The notes: generated from the sequence alone by a model not told the origin. A stretch of DNA of 64,000 nucleotides from Phaeodactylum tricornutum CCAP 1055/1 (GCF_000150955.2 NC_011683.1:682001-746000), one strand, 5' to 3'. Positions 11,518 to 22,019 are shown, numbered from the stretch's first letter. Made by a program: numbers and translations.

Positions 11518-12477
11518 TCATGGATGGATGGAAAGAACTTGACTTCGAATGGTGTGAGCAGTACTGTCCAACACAGTCGCAATTGAAGCATATAAATGCT
11601 TTTGCACCGTCGTTTCCAGTATCTTTTGCGTTTTCTTCTGCATGGTCGTGAGCAAAAAGCTGTGGCCGTCTACTAGCCACCGCGGTCCATGCCAAGCATT
11701 GGACTCGGTCAATCCCGAATTTGTGGACGACTCCGATGAGCTTTGAAACACCGAATGGTCAAAGATGCAGGACAGCTGCTTGTACGTCACTTTCCAGAAA
11801 CGCCTCCAGAGTTCAGCCACGGCAATTTTTCGGAGCGTTGCAACGGTATTGGGCCAAACATGTTCTTTAATGTACAAGATGGTTTGAGGCTTGGCCACGA
11901 CATGTACGTACACTAGCAAATCGGCGAGTGGAAATGTCCGCGTGGTGGCAGCGGACGGTCGCATCCACATCATTGGTAGCCAGCTAAGACTCAACACTGT
12001 CGATAAAGAGCTTGAAAGATCTTGCCAAAAGGGCAACGCATTGTTTGCAACGAGTATGCCAGCAATGAGAATCAAGCCAGACGTCTGGAAAATGGTCCAA
12101 TCCAAGGACGGTGTCTGCACTTTCGTAACCAGAGTAATGGTTTCATTTTCCGCCGCCAGGAGCCTATCCAAAAACTCGTTCTCTTTGGATTCTTCGGCAA
12201 TGGCAGCGAGACGATCGGCCAACGCGATGTTACTGCCTGTACTGATCGAAAAGGAAACGTCACCGTTGGTGTCGTCCCAGCGGTCCGTCTCCGGACGAAC
12301 CATCGCAGCTCGCGTCGAAGAACGCGCTGTGTGTAGCGACGGTCTATGGGAAAAGGACGGAAGATCCGGATCGTCTGAGAAGCGACCATTGACAACTGAT
12401 TCCGTGGTACAAAGAAGGAACAGACTCGTTTGGAACAACGCGCGCTTCCGTGGGAATAGTTTTCCGCGGCGTGCCAT
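11518..12477 (-). CDS. Hypothetical membrane protein, 319 aa
   Basis: Not recognised. A basic N-terminus (MARRGKLFPRKR) and hydrophobic run (ALFQTSLFLLCTT) could be a signal or transit peptide; the next 90 residues are Ser/Asp-rich. A hydrophobic segment near 132-150 (SGLILIAGILVANNALPFW) is followed by a weaker second one (STVLSLSWLPMMWM). The C-terminal half is amphipathic and helical (WPNTVATLRKIAVAELWRRFWK). A single exon from the ATG at 12477 is used; the stop faces the previous gene. A mitochondrial or plastid membrane location is possible but unsupported. Confidence 0.6.
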   Translation of the reverse strand: MARRGKLFPRKRALFQTSLFLLCTTESVVNGRFSDDPDLPSFSHRPSLHTARSSTRAAMVRPETDRWDDTNGDVSFSISTGSNIALADRLAAIAEESKENEFLDRLLAAENETITLVTKVQTPSLDWTIFQTSGLILIAGILVANNALPFWQDLSSSLSTVLSLSWLPMMWMRPSAATTRTFPLADLLVYVHVVAKPQTILYIKEHVWPNTVATLRKIAVAELWRRFWKVTYKQLSCIFDHSVFQSSSESSTNSGLTESNAWHGPRWLVDGHSFLLTTMQKKTQKILETTVQKHLYASIATVLDSTAHTIRSQVLSIHP

Positions 12478-13220
12478 TTCTCCAATGCCGTGATAGTTAG
12501 GTTGAAAATTTCTTCTAGAGTGAAGTCAGACGGCCACTTTATACGCAAAGGTGATTTTACGTTAGAACTCACAGTCAGAGGTACACTATCTTGGTATGTT
12601 GGTTGCCCCAGTTCCTGTTGCTTTTTGTAGCGGGGTGCTTTGCCGTTGTCTGTGCGTAGATTAGACCAGTGGGAGTGACGCCGAAACGTGCGCTCTACTA
12701 CCGACAGACGACGAGAGCTTTCGAGGTCGGGATCCGAGTGGGACAGCCAGTACAGAATTTATTGTTGACGAGAGCACGAACCTTAAGCAGCCCGCCATTC
12801 AACGGTTTCTTTGCCTAATCTATTCCATAACTCACTGTGACTTTGTCGTACAAGACTACACACATCCAATGACAGTGAAATGGAAAAACCCTCCACACCT
12901 TGGTGACAATGGCTCTCGATTAGGTATTCTATTCCAGATGGAAATGATCCAACCAAGCATATTGATTCTAGATGATCTTTCATGGTAAATAAAATTTCGT
13001 AACTTATCAGATGTTGAAATGAAGACGGAAAATCCGGAGCTATCGATGAGCGAGTACATACGATTCGCTAGCCATACACGTACAATCCAACAGCTCAGAA
13101 TAAAATGGAACAATTAACTTCTTATAGTTGAACTCGGACCATTGAGATGTCTTTCCATTGTTGATGGACATGTCTTGCCTTGCAAAAGCTTTTTTGTTTG
13201 ACAAAAGCAAAGGTGAGAGT
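12478..13220. other. Intergenic region
   Basis: Short overlapping frames only. The minus-strand frame 12478-12572 reads smoothly but runs into the gene body in a different frame. Nothing I can support. Confidence 0.5.
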
Positions 13221-13995
13221 TTACGGGGGGCTTTCAGTTGTTGCAGAGGCCGAAGTCGACGTTGTGGCGCTTGATGTAGCCGAAGATCCTGTTCCTGTTG
13301 CTTGAATGCTTGTGGAGGTGGAAGATTCCTCGGCAATGTTGGTGTAACCACCCGCTCCATCGCCGGCAGAAAGGTCTGTTTTTGTTTCAGCTCTTCCGCC
13401 TGTCTCTCCGTTTCTGGCAGACGACGCGATGGCCGTATCCCCGGTCACCGTAGATTCGGATTTTCCGGTCTTGCTCACGTTAGAGTCCATTTCATCCGTT
13501 TCCTCTTCGGTCTCAATCGATGACGTTACGCTTGTTCCGGCACTTGAGTCCGTGTTGGAGTCGCCAACCACATCCGATTCAACCAATAAGTCCGATGATG
13601 TCTCCACATTACCTCCGAGTTCTCCGCTTGCGGAAGCGCTAAACTGTGCAGCACCCGCGCCCCCGCCCGATACAGATATGTCTGCTTCCTCGTCGACTAG
13701 AATCACTTCATTTGCTACCTTTGTAAGCGGAGATGACTTCGAGTGAGTATTTTCGGAGTGGCGGTTATCACGGTTGCGGCGCAGAGCACGGCGGATCCCT
13801 GCTCCCGTTTCAGCGTGATGCTGGGATCCTGTATCGGCGTTGATACTTGATACTAGCGTAGCAAGCGCCAGGAGAAGACAAAGAATCGTACGATGACTGC
13901 AAAACAAGAGATAACAAAAGACGTCCAGTGAGTGCTTGAACGGATGACATTCGAATGATCCATCACGAATGTTGAATTCCGACTTACATGGTCAT
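13221..13995 (-). CDS. Secreted Ser/Thr/Gly-rich protein with an 8-nt first exon, 227 aa
   Basis: Exon 1 is only 8 nt (13995-13988, Met-Thr plus two bases). A 91-nt intron follows (13987-13897, GTAAGT...TTTTGCAG), then exon 2 (13896-13221). The join gives MTIHRTILCLLLALATLVSS, a clean signal peptide ending before NADTG. The mature protein is low complexity: a dibasic patch (IRRALRRNRDNRH), then acidic Ser/Thr/Gly sequence with no Cys, ending in a Ser/Thr-rich tail fit for O-glycosylation. A wall or extracellular matrix role is possible. The alternative start inside exon 2 (MFCSHRT...) would use the acceptor site as coding sequence and is less likely. No family recognised. Confidence 0.65.
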
Positions 13996-14872
13996 TGCTG
14001 AGATACGCAGATACTTCTCAATGAGAGGTGGAAAGGACAAGCTGACAGTTAGTTCTACTCGGAATGGAGGAAAGAGGTTGGAACCGAGGTAAATGTGGCT
14101 GGGACTGGTATATCCAATCCTCGCAAAATATTGTGTTTTGTCGAGTGAAAGATAGACTCTGTCTTGGAAGAGTAATGTGTGATGCAAAATAGGCAATGTG
14201 AAAGAGCATCCCGTTTCGCAACTGATGCGTTTGGACGTTGCGAAAGGAGCTTTCAATTGCCAGATCATACTCATTTAAAGGACTTCACTTTCCATCCTAA
14301 TAATGATTCCTTATGGTAGCCTGATTTTATCTTATGTGACCTTCCATCCACATACATGATTTCCAAAGTCAGCAGGTGCTAGGATTGCTATTTCGAGGAC
14401 AATCCTTAACGGTAAAAGATATCAATTGCCCTTTTCACATACTGCACTTTTTTCAACGGATCAAGATTTATCAAGTGTTTTGGCCACTTGGTGAAATCCA
14501 GCCTGCGGAACTGCCGTAGAATCTCAGTGGGGTTTTTTTTGGCATGGAAATGTCACTGCTGGGTTAGCCTCGTGGGATAGGAGCAAAGTGCTCTAGAAGA
14601 CTATTTGTTTTTGGCGGCCATCTTTCTCCGTTACTTTGGTCCACGATTGATTCCTTGAGCGGTTAAAACCACTCCGCTTTCCGTATGACTTTTGATAGCT
14701 ACCGCGAAGGAGAAAGCCGACAAGGAAGAGCCAACCCCCGTTGCAACAGGACCAGAAGGAAAAGCATAGCGGTGAAGCAACACGCAACGTTGTCGTACAC
14801 ATAAGTGGCCATACTCGCAAGATCCGCATTTCAAACTAACGTTACTAGAGCGTCCTCAATTTTGAGCCCAAA
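13996..14872. other. Intergenic region
   Basis: Upstream of the minus-strand secreted-protein gene and the plus-strand SNARE gene. Minus-strand frames (14018-14274, 14593-14834) lack convincing protein features. Confidence 0.5.
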
Positions 14873-15277
14873 ATGAATTTTGGAAATAATACGGGCACGC
14901 CGGATTACAGTCAGCTGAACTTGGATGATTTCAGCGACGATAGCAGCGACAACGGCGGGGGAAGTGATTTCGCATCGAGCGGTATCAACCGGCAAAAGCA
15001 GCTATTTCAAGAACAAGATCATGGGCTTGAAATGCTGGGGCAGTCGGCCGAACGATTAGGCAAAATGAGTATGGCGATCAATGAAGAACTCGGCTTTCAA
15101 AATAGAATGCTGGACGAGATGGAAGAAGACTTGGACGAGGCCGCGGAAGATTTAAATTTGGTGACACGGAAAACCAAAGAATTTATCGAACGGGCTGGTG
15201 GGACCAAGAATTGTCTAATAATTGCGATCCTGTTGGCTTTGGTGATTTTGCTTCTTTTTCTTGTGCTGTACACCTAA
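14873..15277 (+). CDS. Qc-SNARE (syntaxin 8/6-like), tail-anchored, 134 aa
   Basis: Membrane-fusion SNARE. An acidic Ser/Asp-rich start (1-38) leads into one SNARE coiled-coil (about 42-105: QEQDHGLEMLGQSAERLG ... MLDEMEEDLDEAAEDL). The zero-layer glutamine is Q76 in GFQNRML. A C-terminal anchor (about 112-133, NCLIIAILLALVILLLFLVL) completes it. Heptad spacing and the FQNRMLD core match the Qc class (syntaxin 6, 8, 10; plant SYP5/6). It lacks the N-terminal helical domain of longer syntaxins, so regulation probably differs. It likely acts in Golgi-endosome fusion. Subclass assignment is inference; SNARE identity is firm. The neighbour at 15370 is convergent, 92 bases away. Confidence 0.88.
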   Translation: MNFGNNTGTPDYSQLNLDDFSDDSSDNGGGSDFASSGINRQKQLFQEQDHGLEMLGQSAERLGKMSMAINEELGFQNRMLDEMEEDLDEAAEDLNLVTRKTKEFIERAGGTKNCLIIAILLALVILLLFLVLYT

Positions 15278-15369
15278 GGTCCTCGTGACGAATGACATTT
15301 CCAGCAACCTGAGTTTTTCGTACGCTCACTCTGACGGAACTACATGGACTCGGAAATAATACCAATAAG

Positions 15370-16405
15370 TTATGAGTGCTTACGTTGTAGTTTTGGCTGG
15401 GGTTGTAGCGTCGTTCGCGGTGTTTGCTGGGAGCGGACTTGCCGCATTTCCACTTGGATTGCGTCTTTCATCGTTACGTCTTCCTGCCTTTCTTCCGCTG
15501 TAGCCTCTTGCTTATCGTGTTCCTCTTGTGCTGCCAATGCCGCCAGTCTGCGTAGATTGTGGTTGTCCGCCACTACGGGTCCTCCGATTCCGGAAGACGA
15601 TTGCAAAAAGAATCCTGGATCCAGCCCTTGTCGAGTACGCTGCTCCCACGCCTTTCGTATATGCTCAGGCAATAACGGTGCCGGCTCCGCAGACTCGTTC
15701 CCCTGAATAGTTTTCGCCGCACTCACGAGCCTTTGTGCGTATATTTTGGCCAGCGCACTGACAATCATGCCGATATCCGAGGCCTGGCCGGGAGATACCA
15801 AATCTTCCAACGGTCGCAGTTCGGCCAATCCGTACCGATTTGACAGGGTTGCGGCAACCCAAGCTTTCACAGCATCCTGCGAAAACGTAGCACGTTGGTA
15901 CGCTTCAAAGCGACTTTGCTCCAAATGCGAAAAAGTCGAAAGCATTTGCCACATCATTTGGCCTTCGGCGGTCGCCGTGCTAAGGAACAGGAAGTCAAAA
16001 CAAAGCAATGAGCAAGATGAAAAATCCTTGACATACAGAAGCGGACGTTTTCCACGCCGTACACACGTTGATGAACAATATCGTACATTAAAAATATACA
16101 CGTACCTTTCCATGGAGTTTGTGCTGGAGTGGTGATGGTGTTGACTCTTGTGTTTCTTGATCCCCGCGCCGGCGTTGTTCGTGGCGTCGTCGTCCCCATA
16201 CTCGCTGTTGATGCGGTTGCGCTTGCTCTTTTTGGTTTTCTTTTTCTTCGGCGGGGCATTCGAATCATCTGGCAAAATAAAGAAACGAGTCAGCTTCCAG
16301 TTTTGGACCAGTCCATGCTCGTAGTCGATTGTGTACGTGCGTACCGTTGCGTCCCCCTTTGGACGGTGTCGACGATCGAGGCCGTTTGATTGTCCGTGGA
16401 TCCAT
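15370..16405 (-). CDS. TAF11: TFIID subunit TAF11 (histone-fold)
   Basis: General transcription factor subunit that pairs with TAF13. Exons: 16405-16345, 16268-16106, 15979-15370 (277 residues); introns are 76 and 126 nt. The N-terminus is basic and disordered (MDPRTIKRPRSS, PPKKKKTKKSKRNR, His run). The TAFII28-like histone fold covers about residues 80-195: MLSTFSHLEQSRFEAYQRATF, SDIGMIVSALAKIYAQRLV and LPEHIRKAWEQR match the three family helices. A 12-residue insert (GLAELRPLEDLV) lengthens the first loop. The second intron has no stop and length divisible by three, so its retention would add 42 residues. The last codons contain a GTAAGC, so an extra 3' exon cannot be excluded. Confidence 0.9.
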
Positions 16406-16904
16406 TGGCTCTGTGTTGCTAGTTTTTTGCTACAATCGGTGCTTCCCAACGAGACTGCCCGTTGGTTTTCCAGTGCACCGAGTGCTGGTCGCCCGTGAGA
16501 TTGACACAATAGCACTCGCTCTCGCTCCCTCTTGAGAGTAGCAAGGCGTAAAGACAATCCACTGCTATGAAACAATAAAAACAAGCCGTGAAAAGGGCGA
16601 CTGTGAATCACGGGGATTCAGCAAACACGAATCGTTTTACAGAAGGGGTAGGGTAATGCACTTGCAGCACGGGAACACAACAATCATAACAAAAAGGCCC
16701 GGGGTCGTTCGTAGTCAGGGATCCGAATCGTTCGCATCTTGGATCGTGATGGCAAAGATCAACCCCCCTCGATTGCATGGTTGACTCCCGTTCAGGAATC
16801 TCTACTTCAAACCCCCTTTTGACACGAGAGCAGTTTCCCAACTCACAATTCAATACCTGTAAAACACGCACGTACCTTTCAACGCTGATTTTCACCCGCC
16901 GCCA
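16406..16904. other. Intergenic, divergent promoter region between TAF11 and the SDS22-like gene
   Basis: Shared upstream region. A TTCACAGTC copy on the minus strand at 16599-16607 lies 194 bases before the TAF11 start. No gene seen. Confidence 0.55.
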
Positions 16905-18325
16905 ATGTCCAATCCCGATCGAGAAGCGCAAGAAAACGTCCACGACGGCACCGAGGCTCATCCGGAGGATGCGGAAACCGCCGTCACGCCAAGCACCACC
17001 GTACGGGTTGCGCAAGTGCAAGGACCCACACTGCCGGTACAATGGACGCAAATGGGCAACATTCCTCCCACTGCACAATTGCGCTATCCCGGAGACGTCA
17101 TGGAACTCGACGTGAACGACACCGAAATTATTATTGTAGGAACGACGGGTCAAAAAATTACCAAAATCGGGGAGGATTTTTCCGCCTCGATGAATCCGAA
17201 TTTGTCCCAACTTGTCCTGCGCTCACAGTTGATTCGCGTCATGGAAGGTTTGGAGCATTTCGTTCAACTGGATTTGCTGGAGCTTTACGACAATCAAGTG
17301 GAAGAACTCGCCTGTTTGGGGGACGGAGAGGATGGTGCCCCGGGAAAGACGCTCCGTGTCCTCGACATGAGCTACAATGTGATTCGAGATATGCAACCGG
17401 TTATGTTTTGTCCAAATTTACAAGAGCTTTGTAAGTACACATATGTATGCATATAAATGGGGGATATACGTGTGTCCAGGGGCGCGTGTGGGAAGGTCCA
17501 GTGCTTTTTCCTCACGCTTCTTACTCAGGTGCAATTTCTAATAACCATCGCCTCTTTCCCACTACCATAGACCTGGCCAACAACAAGCTCAGAAACATGG
17601 CAGGGCTGGGGTCCTTGACCAAATTGCGCAAAATTGACTTGGGTGCCAACCGCATTCGCGAAATGGACGCGGCCGAGCTCGCTCCTCTCGTCCATTTGGA
17701 AGAACTGTGGTTGGGTAAGAACAAAATCGAACGCATCGAGGGACTGTCCACTCTGAAAAAGCTACGCCGACTCGATATTCAGTCAAACCGGTTAACGCAA
17801 GTCGAAAACTTGACGTCGCAGACGGAAACGTTGGAAGAATTGTACCTGGCGCACAACGGCATCGCGACGGAGGGCACCATCTTACCGTCGGGGCTGGGTC
17901 AAACCTTTGAGCTGTTGAACGTCCTGGACTTGAGTCGCAATCGTTTGACCCAAGTGAATCAACTTGGACATTTAAAATCGTTGGAAGAACTATGGCTGTC
18001 GGGCAACAAAATTGCAACGTTCGACGACGTCCAGAATTTATCCTCGTTGGGTGAAAGTCTGCAGACGGTTTATTTAGAATACAACCCACTCCAGGAAGAT
18101 CCGTTGTACCGCAAAAAGCTAGCCGAGCTGATTCCTAGTTTATCCCAGATTGACGCCACTCTGATTGGAGGTTTGGGTCGCGTGGGCGCCGCAAGTGGCG
18201 GAGGCGGGGGCGTCGTGGAATCGGAGGAAGCTCGAGTGCGTCGGCTCCAGGACATAGTCGTCGCCCGGGCACAAGCCGAGACGGACCAGAAAAAGGTAGA
18301 ATGGGAGGCAGAGGAAAACAAGTAG
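16905..18325 (+). CDS. SDS22-like leucine-rich-repeat protein (PP1 regulator PPP1R7 family)
   Basis: Cytosolic/nuclear LRR protein likely to bind protein phosphatase 1. Exon 1 is 16905-17430, the intron 17431-17570 (140 nt), exon 2 17571-18325; 426 residues. The splice restores the repeat QELYLANNKLRNMAGL. At least nine SDS22-type repeats of about 22 residues run from about 95 to 370 (LDLGANRIREMDAAEL, LWLGKNKIERIEGL, LDIQSNRLTQVENL, LYLAHNGIATEG, LWLSGNKIATFDDV). A cap motif follows (LEYNPLQEDPLYRKKLAELIPSLSQID), as in SDS22. The tail is Gly-rich then charged. The N-terminal 90 residues are a lineage-specific extension. Family assignment is good; PP1 binding is inferred. Confidence 0.88.
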
Positions 18326-18997
18326 CGCGGCAGATCGGTGAGGTCCCAACTTTGGCTCTACCAATAAATAGACTTGGAATCCATTCACATTAGATTTGCC
18401 TACTTGAGGACAGAGAACACTGTATGACACATAAACATGCTTTACAGTTAATGCTTGTATTTCCCATACGGACAGCTCTTTCGGTTTGGATGACCTCCAC
18501 GCAAGACAGTTTTTTGTCCATCTGACAAATGTAAAAAATGAGGCAACCCTACCGGTAAGCAAGATTCGTGCAGGAAGTCCTTAGAGTGAAGGTTGGCGGC
18601 ACCGACTGTGAGAAAGGAGGTATTCTTCGTCCCTACCCTAGTATAGTAGGTACTTTTTTCTTCTCCATTCCGTAGTCTGTAGTCTTCCGTCTGTCTGTCG
18701 TCCAACGACACTCTCGCGGCTGATAACCCGCGCTCCGTACCGCGGAAGCTTGGGACGACGAAAGAGGAGACGAGAAAAACTCTCCTGCTTACTACTACGG
18801 AACCGCGACTGTTACCGATACACCGATACCTTACCGTGTGCTCTGTCCGACAACGTTACCTACCTATCGCGGTGGTGTTGTCGACAAAGCTCTCTTTCTC
18901 TGCTTCCATCATCGGTCGGAACGTCTGCAATTCGTAGAGTCCTCGGGGCTTCTCTCTCTCTCGCTTTCTGTGTGTACAGTCAGATCGCTCGCACCGA
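18326..18997. other. Intergenic, upstream of TOM40
   Basis: Pyrimidine-rich leader with TC repeats near 18945-18970. A TACAGTCAG variant at 18975-18983 lies about 15 bases before the TOM40 ATG, where a transcription start could be. No gene. Confidence 0.5.
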
Positions 18998-20233
18998 ATG
19001 GGGACTTCACAATCGCGGGATGGGTCCGCCGTGCACGGTGGCACTCCGTGTGCGAGCCTTCCCTTCCGACGTGTACCACTCTCGACGCTGCTACTGCCGA
19101 GTACTTTGTCTGCGGTTGCTACTACGGCGTGCGAAGACCCCCCGCCTCCGCCGCCGCCCTTACCGGTGGATTCCGGGAGTAGCACCACCGGCAAGAGTAG
19201 TACGCAATCTCCGAGTAGCAGCAGTGCGCCTCCTCCGCCCCCGGCGTCGGGCGAGGAAGCCAAGAGTGATGACATTGCGTCCGCAGCTCAGGCCGCTTCC
19301 GCTTACGTCAACCCTGGACCTTTCGAACAAGCAATTGGGGAAGGCAAACGATTCTTCATGCTCGATACCTTTGACGGATTCCGTTGCGACATTAACAAAC
19401 AAGCCAGTCCCTTCATGCTAGTCCTGCACAATTTCTGGTTGGGAACCTCCATGCTTCCGGACGGACGCACTTCTACATATTCTTTCGTCACCCAGGTTGC
19501 GGACGAGGCCGGTTTCATGATGGCTCGTTGGGATCCCGGACAGGCTTCCGTCAATGGACGAGTTCATCGGGCACTCCTCGGAGGACTCGCCATGGGAAAA
19601 CTGCAAATCGGCGTCAGTGCTGAGGGCCAGAACGATACGCTTTTGGGCGAAGTGGACTTTGGTGGGCACTCCTGGATGGGTAATCTGCGGTACGGCAGTA
19701 TGGGCGGTGGCGTCGTGTTGGGATGCAATTACATGCAGGCGCTAACACCCGCCCTGCACATGGGTGGTGACGGCATGTACGTCGGTGCCAATGGCTCTTT
19801 TCAAACCAACTACGCCCTCAAATATACCATGCCGGCGTTGACGGGGGAAGAAGACTTGCCCACGACGACACCAGCCAAACCGGCGACGGGTATGGAAACG
19901 GCCGGATCCTCGACCCTGTGTGCCCAGTTCAAGCCTGGACAGGGTATGGCTTCGCTGGATTACAAACGCGTGGTTACACCCAATCGTGTAACGCTAGCCT
20001 CCAGTTTGGAATTTTCTCCGCTGTCGCTGGAATCTCAACTCCTCGTGGCGGCCGAGTTCAAACTCAGCCGATCGACGCTGAATCTGTGTGTGGACGGTTC
20101 CGGACATCTACAGTCCGTGCTGGAAGCCAAGCTCGGAATGGGACAAGGCAGTCCGACTATCAACTTTTCGGCGGATATGGATCATGCCAAGCAACAAATG
20201 AGGTTTGGATACGGAATTAAAATTGAAGGATAG
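18998..20233 (+). CDS. TOM40: Mitochondrial outer-membrane import channel TOM40
   Basis: Beta-barrel pore of the TOM complex for nuclear-encoded mitochondrial preproteins (Porin_3 family). 411 residues. The first about 100 are Pro/Ser low complexity (DPPPPPPPLP, SAPPPPPASG), longer than in animals. The barrel starts at VNPGPFEQAI, like the NPG motif of the family. It continues with alternating strands (FMLVLHNFWLG, YSFVTQVADEAGFMMARWD, LGEVDFGGHSWMGNLRYGSMG, QFKPGQGMASLDYKRVV). The C-terminal strand MRFGYGIKIEG is a typical beta-signal for SAM assembly. Single exon. The start at 18998 follows a TACAGTCAG element; no closer upstream ATG is in frame. Firm identity. Confidence 0.92.
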   Translation: MGTSQSRDGSAVHGGTPCASLPFRRVPLSTLLLPSTLSAVATTACEDPPPPPPPLPVDSGSSTTGKSSTQSPSSSSAPPPPPASGEEAKSDDIASAAQAASAYVNPGPFEQAIGEGKRFFMLDTFDGFRCDINKQASPFMLVLHNFWLGTSMLPDGRTSTYSFVTQVADEAGFMMARWDPGQASVNGRVHRALLGGLAMGKLQIGVSAEGQNDTLLGEVDFGGHSWMGNLRYGSMGGGVVLGCNYMQALTPALHMGGDGMYVGANGSFQTNYALKYTMPALTGEEDLPTTTPAKPATGMETAGSSTLCAQFKPGQGMASLDYKRVVTPNRVTLASSLEFSPLSLESQLLVAAEFKLSRSTLNLCVDGSGHLQSVLEAKLGMGQGSPTINFSADMDHAKQQMRFGYGIKIEG

Positions 20234-20813
20234 TCAATCCCCTGCACATTGCCCATTACCAAGTTTTAACTATTTCTAGACACTGCGTGGTACTAACTCA
20301 TTACTGTATGACTATACGCCGTGTGAGGACTACGATTGGATCCTTTCGAGACGAACTGCAATTCCCGTGGTAATGCCAAAAAGACTTGGTCGTGGTGTCC
20401 GAGAACCTGAGTACGGTTAGTTGTCGATGATAGTCCGGCCGGTCCGCGAGAAGACTGTCGGAACGGGGGGGACGAAGCCTGACGTGGCGTCTGTTGTTTG
20501 CCAGACACACCCATGGAAAGAAAATCTCGAATCGATCGGTAACACTAAATACATTCATTCAGATAGGCGAACACAAATGATTGACAAGTGTTCTTCAACT
20601 TGTGCATATCTAAAATCCAGTACAGCGTTCCGTGCAATTCTGTGACACCCAAAACGCTACTCAATCTATCCAGCGATGAGCGAGCGGGAGCCTCACAGCA
20701 AGACCAAACCAACACCAGTCTTTAAAGTTTCTACTTTCTGTTATCGTTGCCGTTGCGCGTTTCTACCCAAATCCTCTTGCACCGCAGATCTTATCCAAGC
20801 CTTCGTATAAGTC
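20234..20813. other. Intergenic region
   Basis: Between TOM40 and the repeat protein gene. Minus-strand frames at 20293-20558 lack features. Nothing supported. Confidence 0.5.
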
Positions 20814-21901
20814 ATGTCGCGATTCATCCTTGCCTTAACTCTGCTAGCTTACACAGCGAGCGCTTTTGCACCCGTCACGACATCGACTACGAAGGAATCC
20901 CGGATCCAATGTGAGATGTTGAACCGCCGCCAGGCGCTCGGTCTGGCGTTTGCCGGTCTCGTGGGGGGCTGCCTTCCTGAAGAAGCCAACGCTCTCGCCA
21001 ACCCAGCGCTGGAAACGTTCAAGGCTCGCAAAAATACCAAAGGTGCCTTTGTTCCGGGTAAGTTGCCGTGAGCGTGTTTTCTCTGAAGTCTTGTCGGAAA
21101 CCCAGGCTTTGAAAGAAAACCTCCAAAGTATGTGCGTGATTTCGTCAATAACAGAAGCCACACAGTCTAGCAAGCGTTTGCCTTTTCTGGTCCTGTCGTA
21201 GCTATTGAACGTTTTGTTTGAATCGCAATACGTCGGCCAGTGCCTTTTTTGTAGAGACAGTTCGTGGCGTGTGCTTTGTTTGGACTGCCTTCATTGACTT
21301 GTTCCATCCCTCCGTTCGATCATACTTAGGTAAGGGCTTGCGTCATCACGAATCCTTCGACAACATGGTGGCGGTAAATCCTGCATTGGAAACATTCAAG
21401 GCCCGTAAAAACACGAAAGGTACCTTTATTCCGAGCAAGGGTCTTCGAGAGCACGAATCCTTCGACAACATGGTGGCCGTAAATCCTGCATTGGAAACAT
21501 TCAAGGCCCGTAAAAACACGAAAGGTACCTTTATTCCGGGCAAGGGTCTTCGAGAGCACGAATCCTTTGACAGTTTGATGGCCGTCAATCCCGCCTTGGA
21601 GACGTTCAAGGCCCGTAAAAACACGAAAGGTACCTTTATTCCGGGCAAGGGTCTTCGAGAGCACGAATCCTTTGACAGTTTGATGGCCGTCAATCCCGCC
21701 TTGGAGACGTTCAAGGCCCGTAAAAACACGAAAGGTACCTTCATTCCAGGCAAGGGCCTTCGAGAGCACGAATCCTTTGACAGTTTGATGGCCGTCAATC
21801 CCGCCTTGGAGACGTTCAAGGCCCGTAAAAACACGAAAGGTACCTTTATTCCGGGCAAAGGTTTGCGTCTGAAGGAATCGTTGGAAAATTTGATGGGCTA
21901 A
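20814..21901 (+). CDS. Thylakoid-lumen repeat protein, six 35-residue repeats
   Basis: Exon 1 is 20814-21057, the intron 21058-21329 (272 nt), exon 2 21330-21901; 271 residues. The signal peptide ends in ASAFAP, the classic diatom plastid pre-sequence. A twin-arginine signal follows (NRRQALGLAFAGLVGG ... ANA), so passage into the thylakoid lumen by the Tat route is likely. The mature protein is almost wholly a repeat of NPALETFKARKNTKG, then (T/A)F(I/V)P(G/S)KGLR(E)HESFD(S/N)(L/M)(M/V)AV. There are six copies, the first in exon 1, and it ends in LKESLENLMG. The protein is basic, with no Cys and no known catalytic motif. I do not recognise the family; a role on lumenal photosystem surfaces is a guess. 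Confidence 0.8.
21345..21870 (+). repeat. 105-bp in-frame tandem repeat (five copies in exon 2)
   Basis: Period 105 bases, coding for 35 residues. The last three units are almost identical at the DNA level (for example 21541 onward against 21646 onward). Earlier units differ at scattered sites, including SKG for GKG and NMV for SLM. This fits recent expansion or gene conversion from the 3' side. Confidence 0.9.
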
Positions 21902-22008
21902 GTATGGCCGGAGTCTTTGCCCCGGAAGCTGCACTGTTGCGAAACACATTCACTGTAAGAACAGTCCGATCTGCGCCTTTGCGACAATTAATCTCGTGGC
22001 AGCTCTCT

Positions 22009-22019
22009 TTCACAGTCAA
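22009..22019 (+). promoter_or_regulatory. TTCACAGTCAA element
   Basis: First of two exact copies 278 bases apart between the repeat-protein gene and the kinase gene. Function inferred only from recurrence. Confidence 0.4.

Noticed and set aside
12478-12572. Upstream extension of the gene at 11518-12477
   Set aside because: The smooth-reading frame here is not in frame with the gene, and no splice signals link them convincingly.
13740-13900. RxLR-like effector motif in the secreted Ser-rich protein (IRRALRRNRDNRH)
   Set aside because: The arginine patch does not match RxLR-EER spacing, and diatoms are not known to use that system; likely a dibasic processing region or chance.
21345-21870. 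CRISPR-like periodic array
   Set aside because: Units are contiguous in-frame coding repeats without spacers, in a eukaryotic gene with targeting signals.
21326-21949. Minus-strand repetitive frames over the 105-bp repeats
   Set aside because: Shadow of the lumen-protein repeats; no signal peptide or start context on that strand.
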